Shown here one piece after another: positions 44,412 to 53,108 of a stretch of DNA of 64,000 nucleotides. Origin of the DNA: Streptococcus pseudoporcinus LQ 940-04 (GTDB taxonomy: Bacteria > Bacillota > Bacilli > Lactobacillales > Streptococcaceae); assembly GCF_000188035.1 (NCBI RefSeq), contig NZ_AEUY02000005.1, positions 372,001 to 436,000 on the forward strand, read 5' to 3'. A program made the translations under genes and the position numbers. The notes below the pieces were generated by a model. It was not told the DNA's origin, made no database searches, and was given only the letters and a program-made list of their open reading frames with translations. The first letter of the stretch is position 1. Every line of letters starts with the position of its first letter.

Positions 44412-46391
44412 ATGAGATATTCTAAACACTACCCCTCTCAAACAAGACAAACCCTTTTGGCCTTGTTATTAGTCGCTGCTGGTCTCCAAACAGGCATACT
44501 GATTGGTCAAGCTGATGAGAGCACAATTGATAGCCAGCCGCCAGTGAGCCAAGTCCAAGTGAGTAAACAGCTACAGCCAGAATCAGTCATTTCAAAAGCC
44601 GAACATACTCCCACAGCTCCTCCAGTTCCAGCTGAAAAAGTAATTAGGCAGACAAGCCCCTTAACAACAGAAATCACAAGTCCATCACAACAAACCCCTA
44701 TTACTCTAGAAGACTATAAAGCGGCCAGTGCCAGTCAATTAGCCGAATGGGCGCGACAGCAACGTATCTCAGGCCAACAGTTATTAGACTTTGCTTTAGA
44801 AACCATCAAAACCACGAACCCCGAGCTTAATAATGTGATTTCTTTACGTGAATCTTTAGCTCGCCAAGAAAGCGACCAAATGGTGGATCAAGGACAACCC
44901 TTTTACAAAGTTCCGATTCTTGTCAAAGGCTTGGGCCATACCATTGCTGGCAGCAGTAATACTAACGGCTTAGCCTTTCTAAAAGACAAAACCAGCTCAT
45001 CCACCAGTGCTTTTGTCAAACAGCTTCAAAAAGCGGGATTTATCGTCATAGGGCAATCATCTTTTCCAGAAATGGGATGGATAAATGTTACCAATTCTAA
45101 CCTCTATGGCAACACCCACAACCCTTGGCAATTAGATAAAAATCCTGGTGGCTCTTCTGGTGGCTCTGCAGCGGCTGTAGCATCAGGTCAAGTAAGTTTA
45201 GCCAGCGCTTCTGATGGTGGTGGGTCTACTCGTATTCCAGCTGCTTGGAGCGGTTTAATTGGTTTACACCCAACACGTGGCATCTTGGAAGGGAATCCCA
45301 CCTCTGAACGGAGTAATGTTAGCCATTTTGCTTTAACCAAGAACATGGAGGACACCAAAAAACTCTTTCAATTTCTCTTAAAAGATAAGGCTAAAGCACA
45401 GCAAAATTCTCAACACTTAGACCCAAGTATTCCTATTGCTTATACCACACAAACCCCAGCCGGAACTCCAATTAGCAAAGAGGCTATTACCGCTGTCAAA
45501 GAAGCCGTAGCTTTCTTACAAGAACAAGGCTATCAAACGGTTGAAGTTCCTTACCCTGTTGATGGCAAAGCCATGATGCACTATTATTACACCATTGCCG
45601 CTTCTGCCGCACCATCAATCAATTTCATGGCACAGCAAAGCTTGAAGCGCCCACTACAAAAAGATGATGTAGAACTCCTTTCATGGGCACTTTACCAGAC
45701 TGGGAAAGATTTGAGTAAAGACGATGTTGATAAAGCCTGGAAAGGTATTGCTGAACTAACCAAGCAATTAAACCAATTCTACCAAAAATACCCCATTTTC
45801 TTAACTCCAACCACAGCCTATCCAGCTCCCCCTGCTGACTATCACCATATCCCCCAAGAATTAGTCGCACAACTCAGTGACATGTCTCAATTAAGTAAAC
45901 ATGAAAAATTAGATTTAATCTACCGCCAATGGCTACCTGCTTGGACCCTAACACCTTTCACACAGCTTGCTAACTTGACTGGAACACCTTCCTTGTCTTT
46001 ACCAACTTATGTAACTACAAGTGGCTTACCACTAGGCCTTTTGGTAAATAGCAGCGCCCATAACGATGGACTTCTTTTGCAAATGGGTGAGCTTTTTGAG
46101 AAGGCTAATCGCTTCCACATCTTAACTGCTGTCCCAAAAGGATTACCAACAAATCTAAGCCAAGAGACACAAACCAGAACTAAAAAGACTAAAAACCAGC
46201 AAGAAATAATCCCAGTGAGCTACCATACTAAAAGCTGGGCAAGATATGCTTCACTCCAAACCAGCCACAACAAGCTTCCTCAAACTAGTGAGGACAATTC
46301 CCAAGGGATTTCAGTAGCTGCTTATGTCAGCCTTTTTCTTGGAACACTCTTTTTAGCTGGTAGTGCCTCAAAACAAAAAGAAACACACTAA
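44412..46391 (+). CDS. Cell-wall-anchored amidase-signature enzyme
   Basis: A 659-residue secreted protein with a signal peptide (1-37, ending near GQADE), a Pro/Gln/Ser-rich linker and an amidase-signature domain of about 450 residues. The Ser-cisSer-Lys triad region is recognisable: PILVKGLGH (Lys) and GGSSGGSAAAVASG with SDGGGSTRIPAAWSG. It ends in a basic stretch, LPQTS at 622-626, a hydrophobic helix and KQKETH, a sortase-type signal with Ser in place of Gly. The family hydrolyses amide bonds, but its substrate outside the cell is unknown. It is monocistronic with a downstream terminator. Confidence 0.85.
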   Translation: MRYSKHYPSQTRQTLLALLLVAAGLQTGILIGQADESTIDSQPPVSQVQVSKQLQPESVISKAEHTPTAPPVPAEKVIRQTSPLTTEITSPSQQTPITLEDYKAASASQLAEWARQQRISGQQLLDFALETIKTTNPELNNVISLRESLARQESDQMVDQGQPFYKVPILVKGLGHTIAGSSNTNGLAFLKDKTSSSTSAFVKQLQKAGFIVIGQSSFPEMGWINVTNSNLYGNTHNPWQLDKNPGGSSGGSAAAVASGQVSLASASDGGGSTRIPAAWSGLIGLHPTRGILEGNPTSERSNVSHFALTKNMEDTKKLFQFLLKDKAKAQQNSQHLDPSIPIAYTTQTPAGTPISKEAITAVKEAVAFLQEQGYQTVEVPYPVDGKAMMHYYYTIAASAAPSINFMAQQSLKRPLQKDDVELLSWALYQTGKDLSKDDVDKAWKGIAELTKQLNQFYQKYPIFLTPTTAYPAPPADYHHIPQELVAQLSDMSQLSKHEKLDLIYRQWLPAWTLTPFTQLANLTGTPSLSLPTYVTTSGLPLGLLVNSSAHNDGLLLQMGELFEKANRFHILTAVPKGLPTNLSQETQTRTKKTKNQQEIIPVSYHTKSWARYASLQTSHNKLPQTSEDNSQGISVAAYVSLFLGTLFLAGSASKQKETH

Positions 46392-46477
46392 TAGCAATTC
46401 TATTTGGTTCCCTATGACCCAGACTCTCCCCTCACAGAGGACACTTCTGTATACTTAATAGTTTTTTTAGAGCAATT

Positions 46478-46515
46478 AGGACTGAGGTTCCTCTAGGAAA
46501 CCTTCAGTCCTTTTA
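46478..46515 (+). terminator. Terminator of the amidase gene
   Basis: AGGACTGAGGTTCC pairs with GGAAACCTTCAGTCC, followed by TTTT. Confidence 0.8.
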
Positions 46516-46570
46516 CTTATTTAAAGAACTGTTTCTATTTGATCACACTAGGCGAAGCAAATGCTTTTTA

Positions 46571-46588
46571 TGATATAATTTGGGTATG
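46571..46588 (+). promoter_or_regulatory. Extended -10 and probable leaderless start of pabB
   Basis: TGATATAAT (46571-46579) is an extended -10. Its expected start point, 6-7 bases downstream, falls on the A of the ATG at 46586. No ribosome-binding site precedes that ATG. Confidence 0.55.
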
Positions 46589-48331
46589 CATAGAAAAACA
46601 ATTATTGATTTCAAAGAGCTTGGACAACGCTACCTTTTCGAAAACCCACTACTAGAATTGATAGCTGAAGAATTAGACCAGGTAGGCTCAGTCATTAAAC
46701 AGGTTCAGTACTACCAACAACTCGGTTATTATGTGGTGGGCTATCTCAGTTATGAAGCAGCTAGCTTTTTTGATAAAGCCTTACAAACTCATGGTACTAG
46801 ACTAGGCAAGGAGTATTTTGCCTATTTTACAGTGCACAAAGAATGCCAAATGGAAGATTTTCGACTTGATTATGATAATCTCGACCTTCCTAATCGCTGG
46901 ATCAGCGCTACTCAGAAAAAAGCCTATCAAAAAGCAATTGAAATCATTCATTCCAATATGCGACAGGGCAATACCTATCAAGTAAACTACACTATCCAAT
47001 TGACGCAAGAGCTTGATCTCGCTAAGAGTTTAGCAATCTACAACAAACTTCTTGTCGAACAAGCTGCTGGCTACAATGCTTATATTGCCCATGATGACTT
47101 TGCAGTTATCTCAGCTAGTCCTGAATTATTTTTTAAACAAGAGGGCAATACCTTAACTACCAAGCCCATGAAAGGCACCACCAAACGTGGCGTTAACAGC
47201 TGGTGTGACCAAAAAGAGCATGATTGGCTTCAGGCTGATGGCAAAAATCGGTCTGAAAATATGATGATTGTTGATTTACTCCGTAATGACATGGGAAAAA
47301 TCTGCCAAACAGGTAGCATTCGTGTTGATAAACTTTGTGAGCTAGAAAAATATTCTACAGTCTGGCAAATGACATCAACCGTACGTGGTGAACTCAAACC
47401 AAATTGTGACCTTATGGCTATTCTCACAGCCCTCTTTCCATGCGGCTCTATCACAGGCGCCCCTAAGGTTTCCACCATGGCCATTATCAAGGCCTTAGAA
47501 CCAAAACCAAGAGGGGTTTATTGTGGAAGTATAGGTCTTTGCTTGCCTGATGGGCGCCGTATTTTCAATGTTCCCATCAGGACCCTGCAACTTACTGATA
47601 ACCAAGCCACTTATGGTGTTGGCGGCGGTATCACCTGGCAAAGCAAATGGGAAGAGGAATTTGAAGAAGTCCATCAAAAAACAGCTATTCTCTACCGACA
47701 CAAACAAGTCTTTGATCTAAAAACAACGGCTAAAGTTGAACATAAAAAAATTATTCTTTTTGACCATCACCTCAATCGACTTAAAGAAGCAGCCACTTAT
47801 TTTGCCTACCCTTATGATGAGCTCACTTTGCGAAAGAGATTAAAAAGCTATCTAGAAAAAAAAGATGAAGCGAGCTATCGCTTAACGGTTAGTCTCTCTA
47901 AAAATGGTGACATTAACCTTTCTGACCATCTTCTAGAACCTCTACCCTTAACTTTTCTCAACGCTCAGCTCACCTTACAAGATAAAGACGTGGTTAATTC
48001 TGCCTTTACTTACTTTAAAACGAGCTATCGTCCCCATATTACTCCAAAACCTTACGAACAAGTGTTCTATAACCAAGAAGGTCAATTATTAGAAACCTCT
48101 ATTGGAAACCTCTTTGTTCAGTTGGGGCAAATCCTCTACACACCACCAGTAGCAGCTGGTATTTTACCAGGCCTCTTTCGCCAAGAATTACTAACAACTG
48201 GCCAGGCTCAAGAAAAATGGCTAACACTAACTGATTTAAAAAGTGCAACTGCTATCTTTGGAGGAAATGCTGTTCGTGGGCTCTATCTCCTAAACGTTGA
48301 TCTTCTCTCTGATGCCAAATCAACTAACTAG
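46586..48331 (+). CDS. pabB: Fused aminodeoxychorismate synthase component I / aminodeoxychorismate lyase (PabB-PabC)
   Basis: A 581-residue fusion for p-aminobenzoate synthesis in folate metabolism. Residues 1 to about 375 are PabB, with the chorismate-binding segments NVNYTIQ-like, NRSENMMIVDLLRNDMGKIC, PCGSITGAPKVSTM and YGVGGGITW. The C-terminal ~200 residues form a PLP-dependent fold-type IV lyase (FDHHLNRLKEAATYF and ETSIGNLFVQ), which releases PABA. I start at the ATG at 46586. A TTG at 46580 adds two residues. The start is probably leaderless. pabA follows 44 bases on, so glutamine amidotransferase, synthase and lyase are coexpressed. Confidence 0.92.
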   Translation: MHRKTIIDFKELGQRYLFENPLLELIAEELDQVGSVIKQVQYYQQLGYYVVGYLSYEAASFFDKALQTHGTRLGKEYFAYFTVHKECQMEDFRLDYDNLDLPNRWISATQKKAYQKAIEIIHSNMRQGNTYQVNYTIQLTQELDLAKSLAIYNKLLVEQAAGYNAYIAHDDFAVISASPELFFKQEGNTLTTKPMKGTTKRGVNSWCDQKEHDWLQADGKNRSENMMIVDLLRNDMGKICQTGSIRVDKLCELEKYSTVWQMTSTVRGELKPNCDLMAILTALFPCGSITGAPKVSTMAIIKALEPKPRGVYCGSIGLCLPDGRRIFNVPIRTLQLTDNQATYGVGGGITWQSKWEEEFEEVHQKTAILYRHKQVFDLKTTAKVEHKKIILFDHHLNRLKEAATYFAYPYDELTLRKRLKSYLEKKDEASYRLTVSLSKNGDINLSDHLLEPLPLTFLNAQLTLQDKDVVNSAFTYFKTSYRPHITPKPYEQVFYNQEGQLLETSIGNLFVQLGQILYTPPVAAGILPGLFRQELLTTGQAQEKWLTLTDLKSATAIFGGNAVRGLYLLNVDLLSDAKSTN

Positions 48332-48375
48332 TCAAAGACTAAACTTATTTCAACCATTCAGTTATTAAGGAAGCT

Positions 48376-48942
48376 ATGATACTCTTAATTGATAATTACG
48401 ATTCATTCACTTATAATCTTGCCCAATATTTAAGTGAATTCGACGAGACCCTTGTCTTGTATAACCAAGATCCAAATTTATATGAAGTGGCCAAAAGAGC
48501 CGATGCCTTAGTCTTCTCCCCTGGCCCTGGCTGGCCCAAAGAAGCTAATCAAATGCCCACACTTATCAAAGACTTTTACCAAACAAAACCTATTTTAGGT
48601 ATTTGTCTAGGGCACCAAGCAATTGCTGAGGCCCTGGGGGGCAAGTTACGCTTAGCCAAACAAGTCATGCACGGGAGACAAAGCAAGATTCACGTTCAAG
48701 ACTCTAGTAGTCTCTTTCGCTCTCTTCCACGAGAATTAACCGTCATGCGTTACCATTCTATCGTTGTGGAGACATTACCCCAAGACTTTATCATCACAGC
48801 AAGAGATTGCGAGGATTATGACATTATGGCTTTTGAACATTGCACTCTCCCTATTTTTGGACTACAGTTCCACCCAGAAAGCATAGGGACACCTGACGGC
48901 ATGACCATGATTGCTAACTTCCTTGCAACCATTCGCCATTAG
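48376..48942 (+). CDS. pabA: Aminodeoxychorismate synthase glutaminase subunit
   Basis: A 188-residue class I glutamine amidotransferase that hands ammonia to PabB. The catalytic Cys lies in GICLGHQAIAE (about 79) and the His-Glu pair in FHPESIG (about 168). The sequence is TrpG/PabA type; pairing with pabB and the absence of trp genes favours the folate role. AAGGAAG precedes the ATG. It is second in the pabB-pabA pair. Confidence 0.93.
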   Translation: MILLIDNYDSFTYNLAQYLSEFDETLVLYNQDPNLYEVAKRADALVFSPGPGWPKEANQMPTLIKDFYQTKPILGICLGHQAIAEALGGKLRLAKQVMHGRQSKIHVQDSSSLFRSLPRELTVMRYHSIVVETLPQDFIITARDCEDYDIMAFEHCTLPIFGLQFHPESIGTPDGMTMIANFLATIRH

Positions 48943-48972
48943 CCACTCGTCACAATGAAAGGAGAAGCATAT

Positions 48973-50244
48973 ATGCACGATAATTTGGCGCTACGCATGC
49001 GTCCCAAAACCATTTCAGAAGTCATCGGACAAGAGCACCTTGTCGGCGAAGGTAAAATCATTCGTCGCATGGTTGAAGCTAATATGTTGTCATCTATGAT
49101 TCTCTATGGTCCTCCCGGAATCGGTAAAACCTCCATTGCTAGTGCGATTGCAGGTACAACCAAGTACGCCTTTCGCACCTTCAATGCTACCACCGATACC
49201 AAAAAAAGGCTCCAAGAAATTGCCGAAGAAGCTAAGTTTTCAGGAGGGTTAGTTCTTCTTCTTGATGAGATTCATCGTCTTGATAAGACCAAGCAGGACT
49301 TCCTCCTCCCCTTACTCGAAAATGGCAATATCATCATGATTGGAGCAACCACCGAAAATCCATTCTTTTCTGTCACACCTGCTATTCGTAGTCGCGTTCA
49401 AATCTTTGAGTTAGAACCTTTAAGTAACGAAGCAATTAAAAAAGCTATCGCGACTGCTATCTCCGACAAAGAACGGGGATACTCCTTTGAGATCACACTA
49501 GATAGCGATGCTCTTGACTTTATAGCAACAGCGACAAATGGCGATTTACGTTCTGCCTATAATTCACTAGATTTAGCCGTCATGTCAACCAAGGAAGATA
49601 GCACGGGGAAACGCCATATTTCTCTAGATACAGTGGAAAATAGTTTACAGCGTAGTTATATCACCATGGATAAAAACGGAGATGGGCACTATGATGTGCT
49701 GTCAGCCCTACAAAAATCCATTCGTGGCTCAGATGTCAATGCTAGTTTACACTATGCCGCTAGATTAGTTGAAGCTGGAGACTTGCCCAGCCTGGCCAGA
49801 CGCCTAACTGTTATTGCTTATGAAGATATCGGCCTTGCCAACCCAGACGCACAAATTCACACCGTTACAGCACTGGATGCTGCCCAAAAGATTGGTTTTC
49901 CGGAAGCTAGGATCTTAATCGCCAACGTCGTTATCGAGCTTGCCTTATCACCCAAATCCAACTCAGCTTACCTTGCTATGGATGCTGCTATAAGTGATTT
50001 AAGAAAATCGGGCAATCTTCCCATTCCAAGACATTTGCGCGATGGCCACTATTCTGGCAGCAAAGATCTAGGAAATGCCCAAGACTACCTCTATCCTCAT
50101 GCTTACCCCGAAAAATGGGTCAAACAACAATACCTACCAGACAAACTAATCAATAAGAACTATTTTATAGCCAACGAGACAGGAAAATATGAACGTGCTT
50201 TGGCAGCCAACAAAGAGCGGATTGACAAGCTCTCACAGTCCTGA
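48973..50244 (+). CDS. rarA: Replication-associated recombination ATPase RarA (MgsA)
   Basis: A 423-residue AAA+ ATPase related to clamp-loader subunits and human WRNIP1; it acts at stalled replication forks. Walker A GPPGIGKTS (about 47-55), Walker B LLLDEIHRLDK, sensor GATTENPFFS, and the C-terminal MgsA tetramerisation region (RDGHYSGSKDLG). I start at 48973, preceded by AAAGGAG. The ATG at 48955 is itself part of that leader and adds six residues. It lies 30 bases past pabA. Confidence 0.94.
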   Translation: MHDNLALRMRPKTISEVIGQEHLVGEGKIIRRMVEANMLSSMILYGPPGIGKTSIASAIAGTTKYAFRTFNATTDTKKRLQEIAEEAKFSGGLVLLLDEIHRLDKTKQDFLLPLLENGNIIMIGATTENPFFSVTPAIRSRVQIFELEPLSNEAIKKAIATAISDKERGYSFEITLDSDALDFIATATNGDLRSAYNSLDLAVMSTKEDSTGKRHISLDTVENSLQRSYITMDKNGDGHYDVLSALQKSIRGSDVNASLHYAARLVEAGDLPSLARRLTVIAYEDIGLANPDAQIHTVTALDAAQKIGFPEARILIANVVIELALSPKSNSAYLAMDAAISDLRKSGNLPIPRHLRDGHYSGSKDLGNAQDYLYPHAYPEKWVKQQYLPDKLINKNYFIANETGKYERALAANKERIDKLSQS

Positions 50245-50329
50245 AAAGAACTGGAAACTAGCAACCGTTTACAAAAAAATCGCTTTTTAACTTGAATTTT
50301 TTAAAAAAAGTGGTATTATAATGACATAG

Positions 50330-50532
50330 AAAAAGATTGAATTGCTGTGGCATACGAGTTCACATCTATGTGTTGACCGACTATTTCTTTGTATTATCGG
50401 GAAACCAGGTTTTTCCCTAGTATGCAAGCCGTTCCACGCGGAAGCAACTGTAAAGGGAAAACAGGTTACCCACCTGCTTAATTGCGCGGGTTCAATACAA
50501 AACGTGAACCACCGGTGCCAATACAGCATTCT
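50330..50532 (+). ncRNA. ssrS: 6S RNA
   Basis: About 200 nt with its own promoter (TTGAAT at 50292-50297, TATAAT at 50317-50322). The two ends close as a long stem, since GCTGTGGCA near 50344 pairs with TGCCAATACAGC near 50517, and the middle holds the asymmetric bubble expected of 6S RNA, which binds housekeeping RNA polymerase and inhibits it in stationary phase. It stands directly before tRNA-Lys, a position I recall for streptococcal 6S RNA. Ends are estimated. Confidence 0.75.
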
Positions 50533-50537
50533 TTTCA

Positions 50538-50610
50538 GCCTCCTTAGCTCAGTTGGTAGAGCAGTAGACTCTTAATCTATGGGTCACAGGTTCGAGCCCT
50601 GTAGGGGGCA
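50538..50610 (+). tRNA. tRNA-Lys (anticodon CTT)
   Basis: A 73-base cloverleaf. Acceptor GCCTCCT pairs with AGGGGGC with discriminator A. The D arm is AGCTCAGTTGGTAGAGCA, and the anticodon stem GTAGA/TCTAT has loop CTCTTAA with anticodon CTT (50571-50573 region). GGTTCGAGCCC forms the T arm. CCA is not encoded. The 3' end is an integration target: it and its flank are duplicated at 52857 and, in part, at 55845. This tRNA is a known site for integrative elements in S. agalactiae. Confidence 0.97.
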
Positions 50611-50642
50611 TTAAATAAGGAAAAGCCTTTGTTTAAAAGCTT
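50601..50642 (+). repeat. att-like repeat copy A (tRNA end)
   Basis: A 42-base segment beginning GTAGGGGGCATTAAATAAGG, from inside the tRNA to the edge of the IS1182 fragment. It matches copy B (52857-52898) at 41 of 42 bases. The flank carries AAGCCTTT and AAAAGCTT, a damaged form of the copy C hairpin. Confidence 0.85.
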
Positions 50643-51215
50643 CAGATTGAAGACAAAGTCTCTAGAAAAATGAATTTCTAGAGACTTTGTGTTTTCCAAG
50701 AGTTATAATAGAAGTATAAAGAAGGACCTTCTATGTTCCACAAAGAAAATCCTGACTACAAATGCAATCAAGTCGGTTTTTATAGCTTAGATGAGTTAGT
50801 CCCAGAAGACTATCTGCTTCGCCAGATTGAGCAAGCAATAGACTTCTCTTTTATTTATGACTTGGTAAAAGATAGTTACTGTCCTAATAATGGGCGTCCT
50901 AGTTTAGACCCAGTGCTATTGGTTAAAATCCCCATCATTCAATGTCTATTTGGCATTCGCTCCATGCGTCAAACCATTAAAGAGATTGAAGTCAATGTGG
51001 CTTATCGTTGGTTTCTTGGATTAACATTGGAAGATAAGGTGCCTCATTTTACCACTTACGGTAAAAATTATAGTCGGCGTTTCCAAGATAAAGAAGTGAT
51101 TGAAGCCATCTTTTCTCATATCTTAGGACTATGTCTCAATGCTGGGTTAATTGATCCTACTGAAATCTTTGTGGACGGCACTCATATCAAGTCAGCTGCC
51201 ATTAGTTGCTCTGTT
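50641..51215 (+). mobile_element. 5' half of an IS1182-family element (truncated transposase)
   Basis: The left end carries TTCAGATTGAAGACAAAGTC and a 16-bp hairpin (50653-50690), then a transposase reading frame starting at 50733 (MFHKENPDYKCNQVGFYSLDEL). It has the N-terminal DUF772-type domain and the start of the DDE domain (VDGTHIKSAA) but stops after about 160 genuine residues, while full proteins have 450 or more. The open frame goes on to 51281, but its last ~20 codons are the antisense of the opposite IS fragment. Inactive. It sits in the accessory island right after the tRNA. Confidence 0.75.
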
Positions 51216-51523
51216 AAATTGAAGAATAGGAATTTTGATGAGCATGACAGAATCAAGAATTGGATAGCCAGTATCCGATAAGTAAGTCTACTCTACTAAA
51301 TCATAGATGAAATCAAAATCAATGATATTATCTACTTGACGCAGAAAATCATATTCTAGGACGAGTTGATCTAGCGTGTAGAAGCCATATTGATGACAAT
51401 TATACTCCGGTTTTTCCCTATTAAGCATAGTGATATCTCACAGGATTTTTCTTTTATTATACTTCTGAAATCAGCAAAAATCCTTAGAATTTATTTTCTA
51501 AGGACTTTGTCTTCAGTCTGAAA
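51216..51523 (-). mobile_element. 5' end of a second IS1182-family element, opposite orientation
   Basis: Read leftward, the end repeat at 51482-51523 matches that of the facing fragment, followed by a start at 51428 (MLNREKPEYNCHQYGFYTLDQ). It resembles the facing copy at diverged positions (for example NREKPEYNC against HKENPDYKC), continues through an internal TAG at 51288-51290 (after FIYDLVE) and then TYLSDTGYPILDSVM to about 51216. So two different IS1182 5' ends meet head to head. Confidence 0.7.
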
Positions 51524-51544
51524 CAACTAGATTTTCCTAATCGT

Positions 51545-51871
51545 TTATTCTCCTTTTTTAAAACAATAAATGGCAATAAAAGAAATTAAAAAAATTATGA
51601 TAGCAACCATTAAATTAATATTTATTTTAAAAAATTCTTTGTCAAAAAATTTACTTAAGATATAACTTAATATTAGCAATAAGATATAAAATATTTTAAT
51701 ATTAAGTATGTTAGAAATTTTCTCAGAATTAAAATACAAAATACTAATTATAAGTATCACAAACCAATTTAATTTAAAAGTATGTTGGGAACCAAAAATG
51801 TAAAATGACGTACCTAGAAATAATATTGCTACTACAAAACAATACGCTTGTAATAATTTATAATTTTTCAT
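51545..51871 (-). CDS. Four-helix membrane protein, candidate immunity partner of the secreted protein upstream
   Basis: A 108-residue protein almost entirely of hydrophobic segments (about 6-26, 32-50, 58-77, 86-104), ending in KKGE. It is AT-rich and Ile/Phe/Lys-heavy. AGGAG lies 4-5 bases before the ATG. It starts 9 bases after the stop of the secreted 211-residue gene, so the two are cotranscribed. No family is recognised. By analogy with two-gene bacteriocin modules it could protect the producer, but that is inference from position and shape only. Confidence 0.65.
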   Translation of the reverse strand: MKNYKLLQAYCFVVAILFLGTSFYIFGSQHTFKLNWFVILIISILYFNSEKISNILNIKIFYILLLILSYILSKFFDKEFFKININLMVAIIIFLISFIAIYCFKKGE

Positions 51872-51880
51872 TTCATACTC

Positions 51881-52516
51881 CTAAAGTGTTTTATGAAGGT
51901 ACACTTCCACTGGTCCATTAGGATACCTAGCTGCAGCACGTTTATATAAACCAATCCAGCCGTTTCCGTTTGCATCTAAAATATTTGCTAAAGCACTACC
52001 TGTTGAAGCGTAAGAAGCTCCCATATAAGATAATAGAAAAGAAGCAGCATGTTTTGTAATTCCAAATGCAGCAGCAACGGCACTTGCCATAGCTCCTATC
52101 CCAACATCAGTCAAAGCAGCAAAAACATTTTTACCAACAGCAATTCCAGTATATTTCCAAGGTTCTATTGGATACCAACCTCCTATCATCTCAGTAGCTC
52201 TCTTCACTCTAATAGGTGGATCCACAATATATTCTTTAGAAAAAACCTGAGTTTCTGTATTTCCCTCAGCAGTTACTTTTAAATATACAAATTTTTCATC
52301 GGAATATATTTCTATTATTTTGTTACTATTCTGATCTTCTATAATAGTTTTAGTAATAGTTCCATTACCATCAATAAAATCATGGGTAATAACCTTATTT
52401 TCATTCGTTACTTGTTGAGTAATTGTATTATTTACTTCGCTTGCATATGCAATTGATGGAGCTGTATGAGCTATTACTATTAACAAGGTTGCTAATAAAA
52501 CAATAAAATATTTTAT
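51881..52516 (-). CDS. Secreted toxin- or bacteriocin-like protein (start codon now ATA)
   Basis: About 211 residues. A signal peptide (KYFIVLLATLLIVIAHTAPS then IAYA) is followed by a ~85-residue charged, beta-rich region, then RVKR and an Ala/Gly-rich hydrophobic segment (about 130-170), ending in GSALANILDANGNGWIGLYK and a basic tail. The frame with this signal peptide begins with ATA at 52516-52514, placed 7 bases after GGGGG. The next start is TTG at 52486, which would lose half the signal. It resembles in outline large heat-labile streptococcal and Geobacillus bacteriocins (dysgalacticin, geobacillin 26). Not recognised by family. Confidence 0.6.
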   Translation of the reverse strand: MKYFIVLLATLLIVIAHTAPSIAYASEVNNTITQQVTNENKVITHDFIDGNGTITKTIIEDQNSNKIIEIYSDEKFVYLKVTAEGNTETQVFSKEYIVDPPIRVKRATEMIGGWYPIEPWKYTGIAVGKNVFAALTDVGIGAMASAVAAAFGITKHAASFLLSYMGASYASTGSALANILDANGNGWIGLYKRAAARYPNGPVEVYLHKTL

Positions 52517-53108
52517 AAAAGACCCCCTTTTCTATTCCTAAATAAATTGTTTGCGCTTTCATTATACTACTGAAGAAACTTTTTGTCTATCTATTTTTTA
52601 AAAATAATCTAATGTTATAACAAAATAAAAAACTATTCTAATAGCAGGCTCATACTAATCCTTTATTTTTGCATTAAGGTAATTTGTAAATATTTTTTAT
52701 ACAATAACTAACTATTTTAAAAATTCTATAAAAAATACGTCTGTTCTAGATTTGTTCTAGAAACAAGAAACAGCTTTAACTTTTTTTAAAATAAAAAATG
52801 ATAAATCCCTTGATATTACTAGATATTTTTATCACAAAAATTTTTAGTAAATCGTTGTAGGGGGCATTAAATAAGAAAAAGCCTTTGTTTAAAAGCTTTC
52901 AGAATGTTTTCAAAAATAAAGTATTATTTTAGTAGTATTTAAATATAAAATGATCACTCATTCCTTAATTATTAAAATAAAGACTGAGAGCAAATTCAAA
53001 TAATACAAGCTACTAACTATCAAATAAAGCATTTATTATATTATTTAACTGAAAATCAAAAACTCCTAAACTCCTAAAACGCTATCTAATTTTCGGTCAC
53101 TGTTCCTT
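52517..53108. other. AT-rich non-coding stretch containing att copy B
   Basis: No convincing gene on either strand. It holds the promoter region of the leftward secreted-protein gene (52520-52620), a run of A/T-rich bases, and att copy B at 52857-52898, followed by more AT-rich DNA up to the small membrane gene ending at 53109. Confidence 0.6.
52857..52898 (+). repeat. att-like repeat copy B
   Basis: GTAGGGGGCATTAAATAAG and the following bases to AAAAGCTT reproduce the tRNA-Lys 3' end and flank at 41 of 42 positions. No tRNA body precedes it, so it marks the right end of a first integrated segment or the left end of the second. Confidence 0.85.

Noticed and set aside
50857..51281. Calling the rightward transposase frame an intact 182-residue gene
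   Set aside because: Family members have about 450 or more residues, and the last ~20 codons are antisense to a second IS fragment.
52857..52898. A second tRNA gene at the repeated tRNA end
   Set aside because: Only the last nine bases of the tRNA plus the flank are present; no D, anticodon or T arm precedes them.
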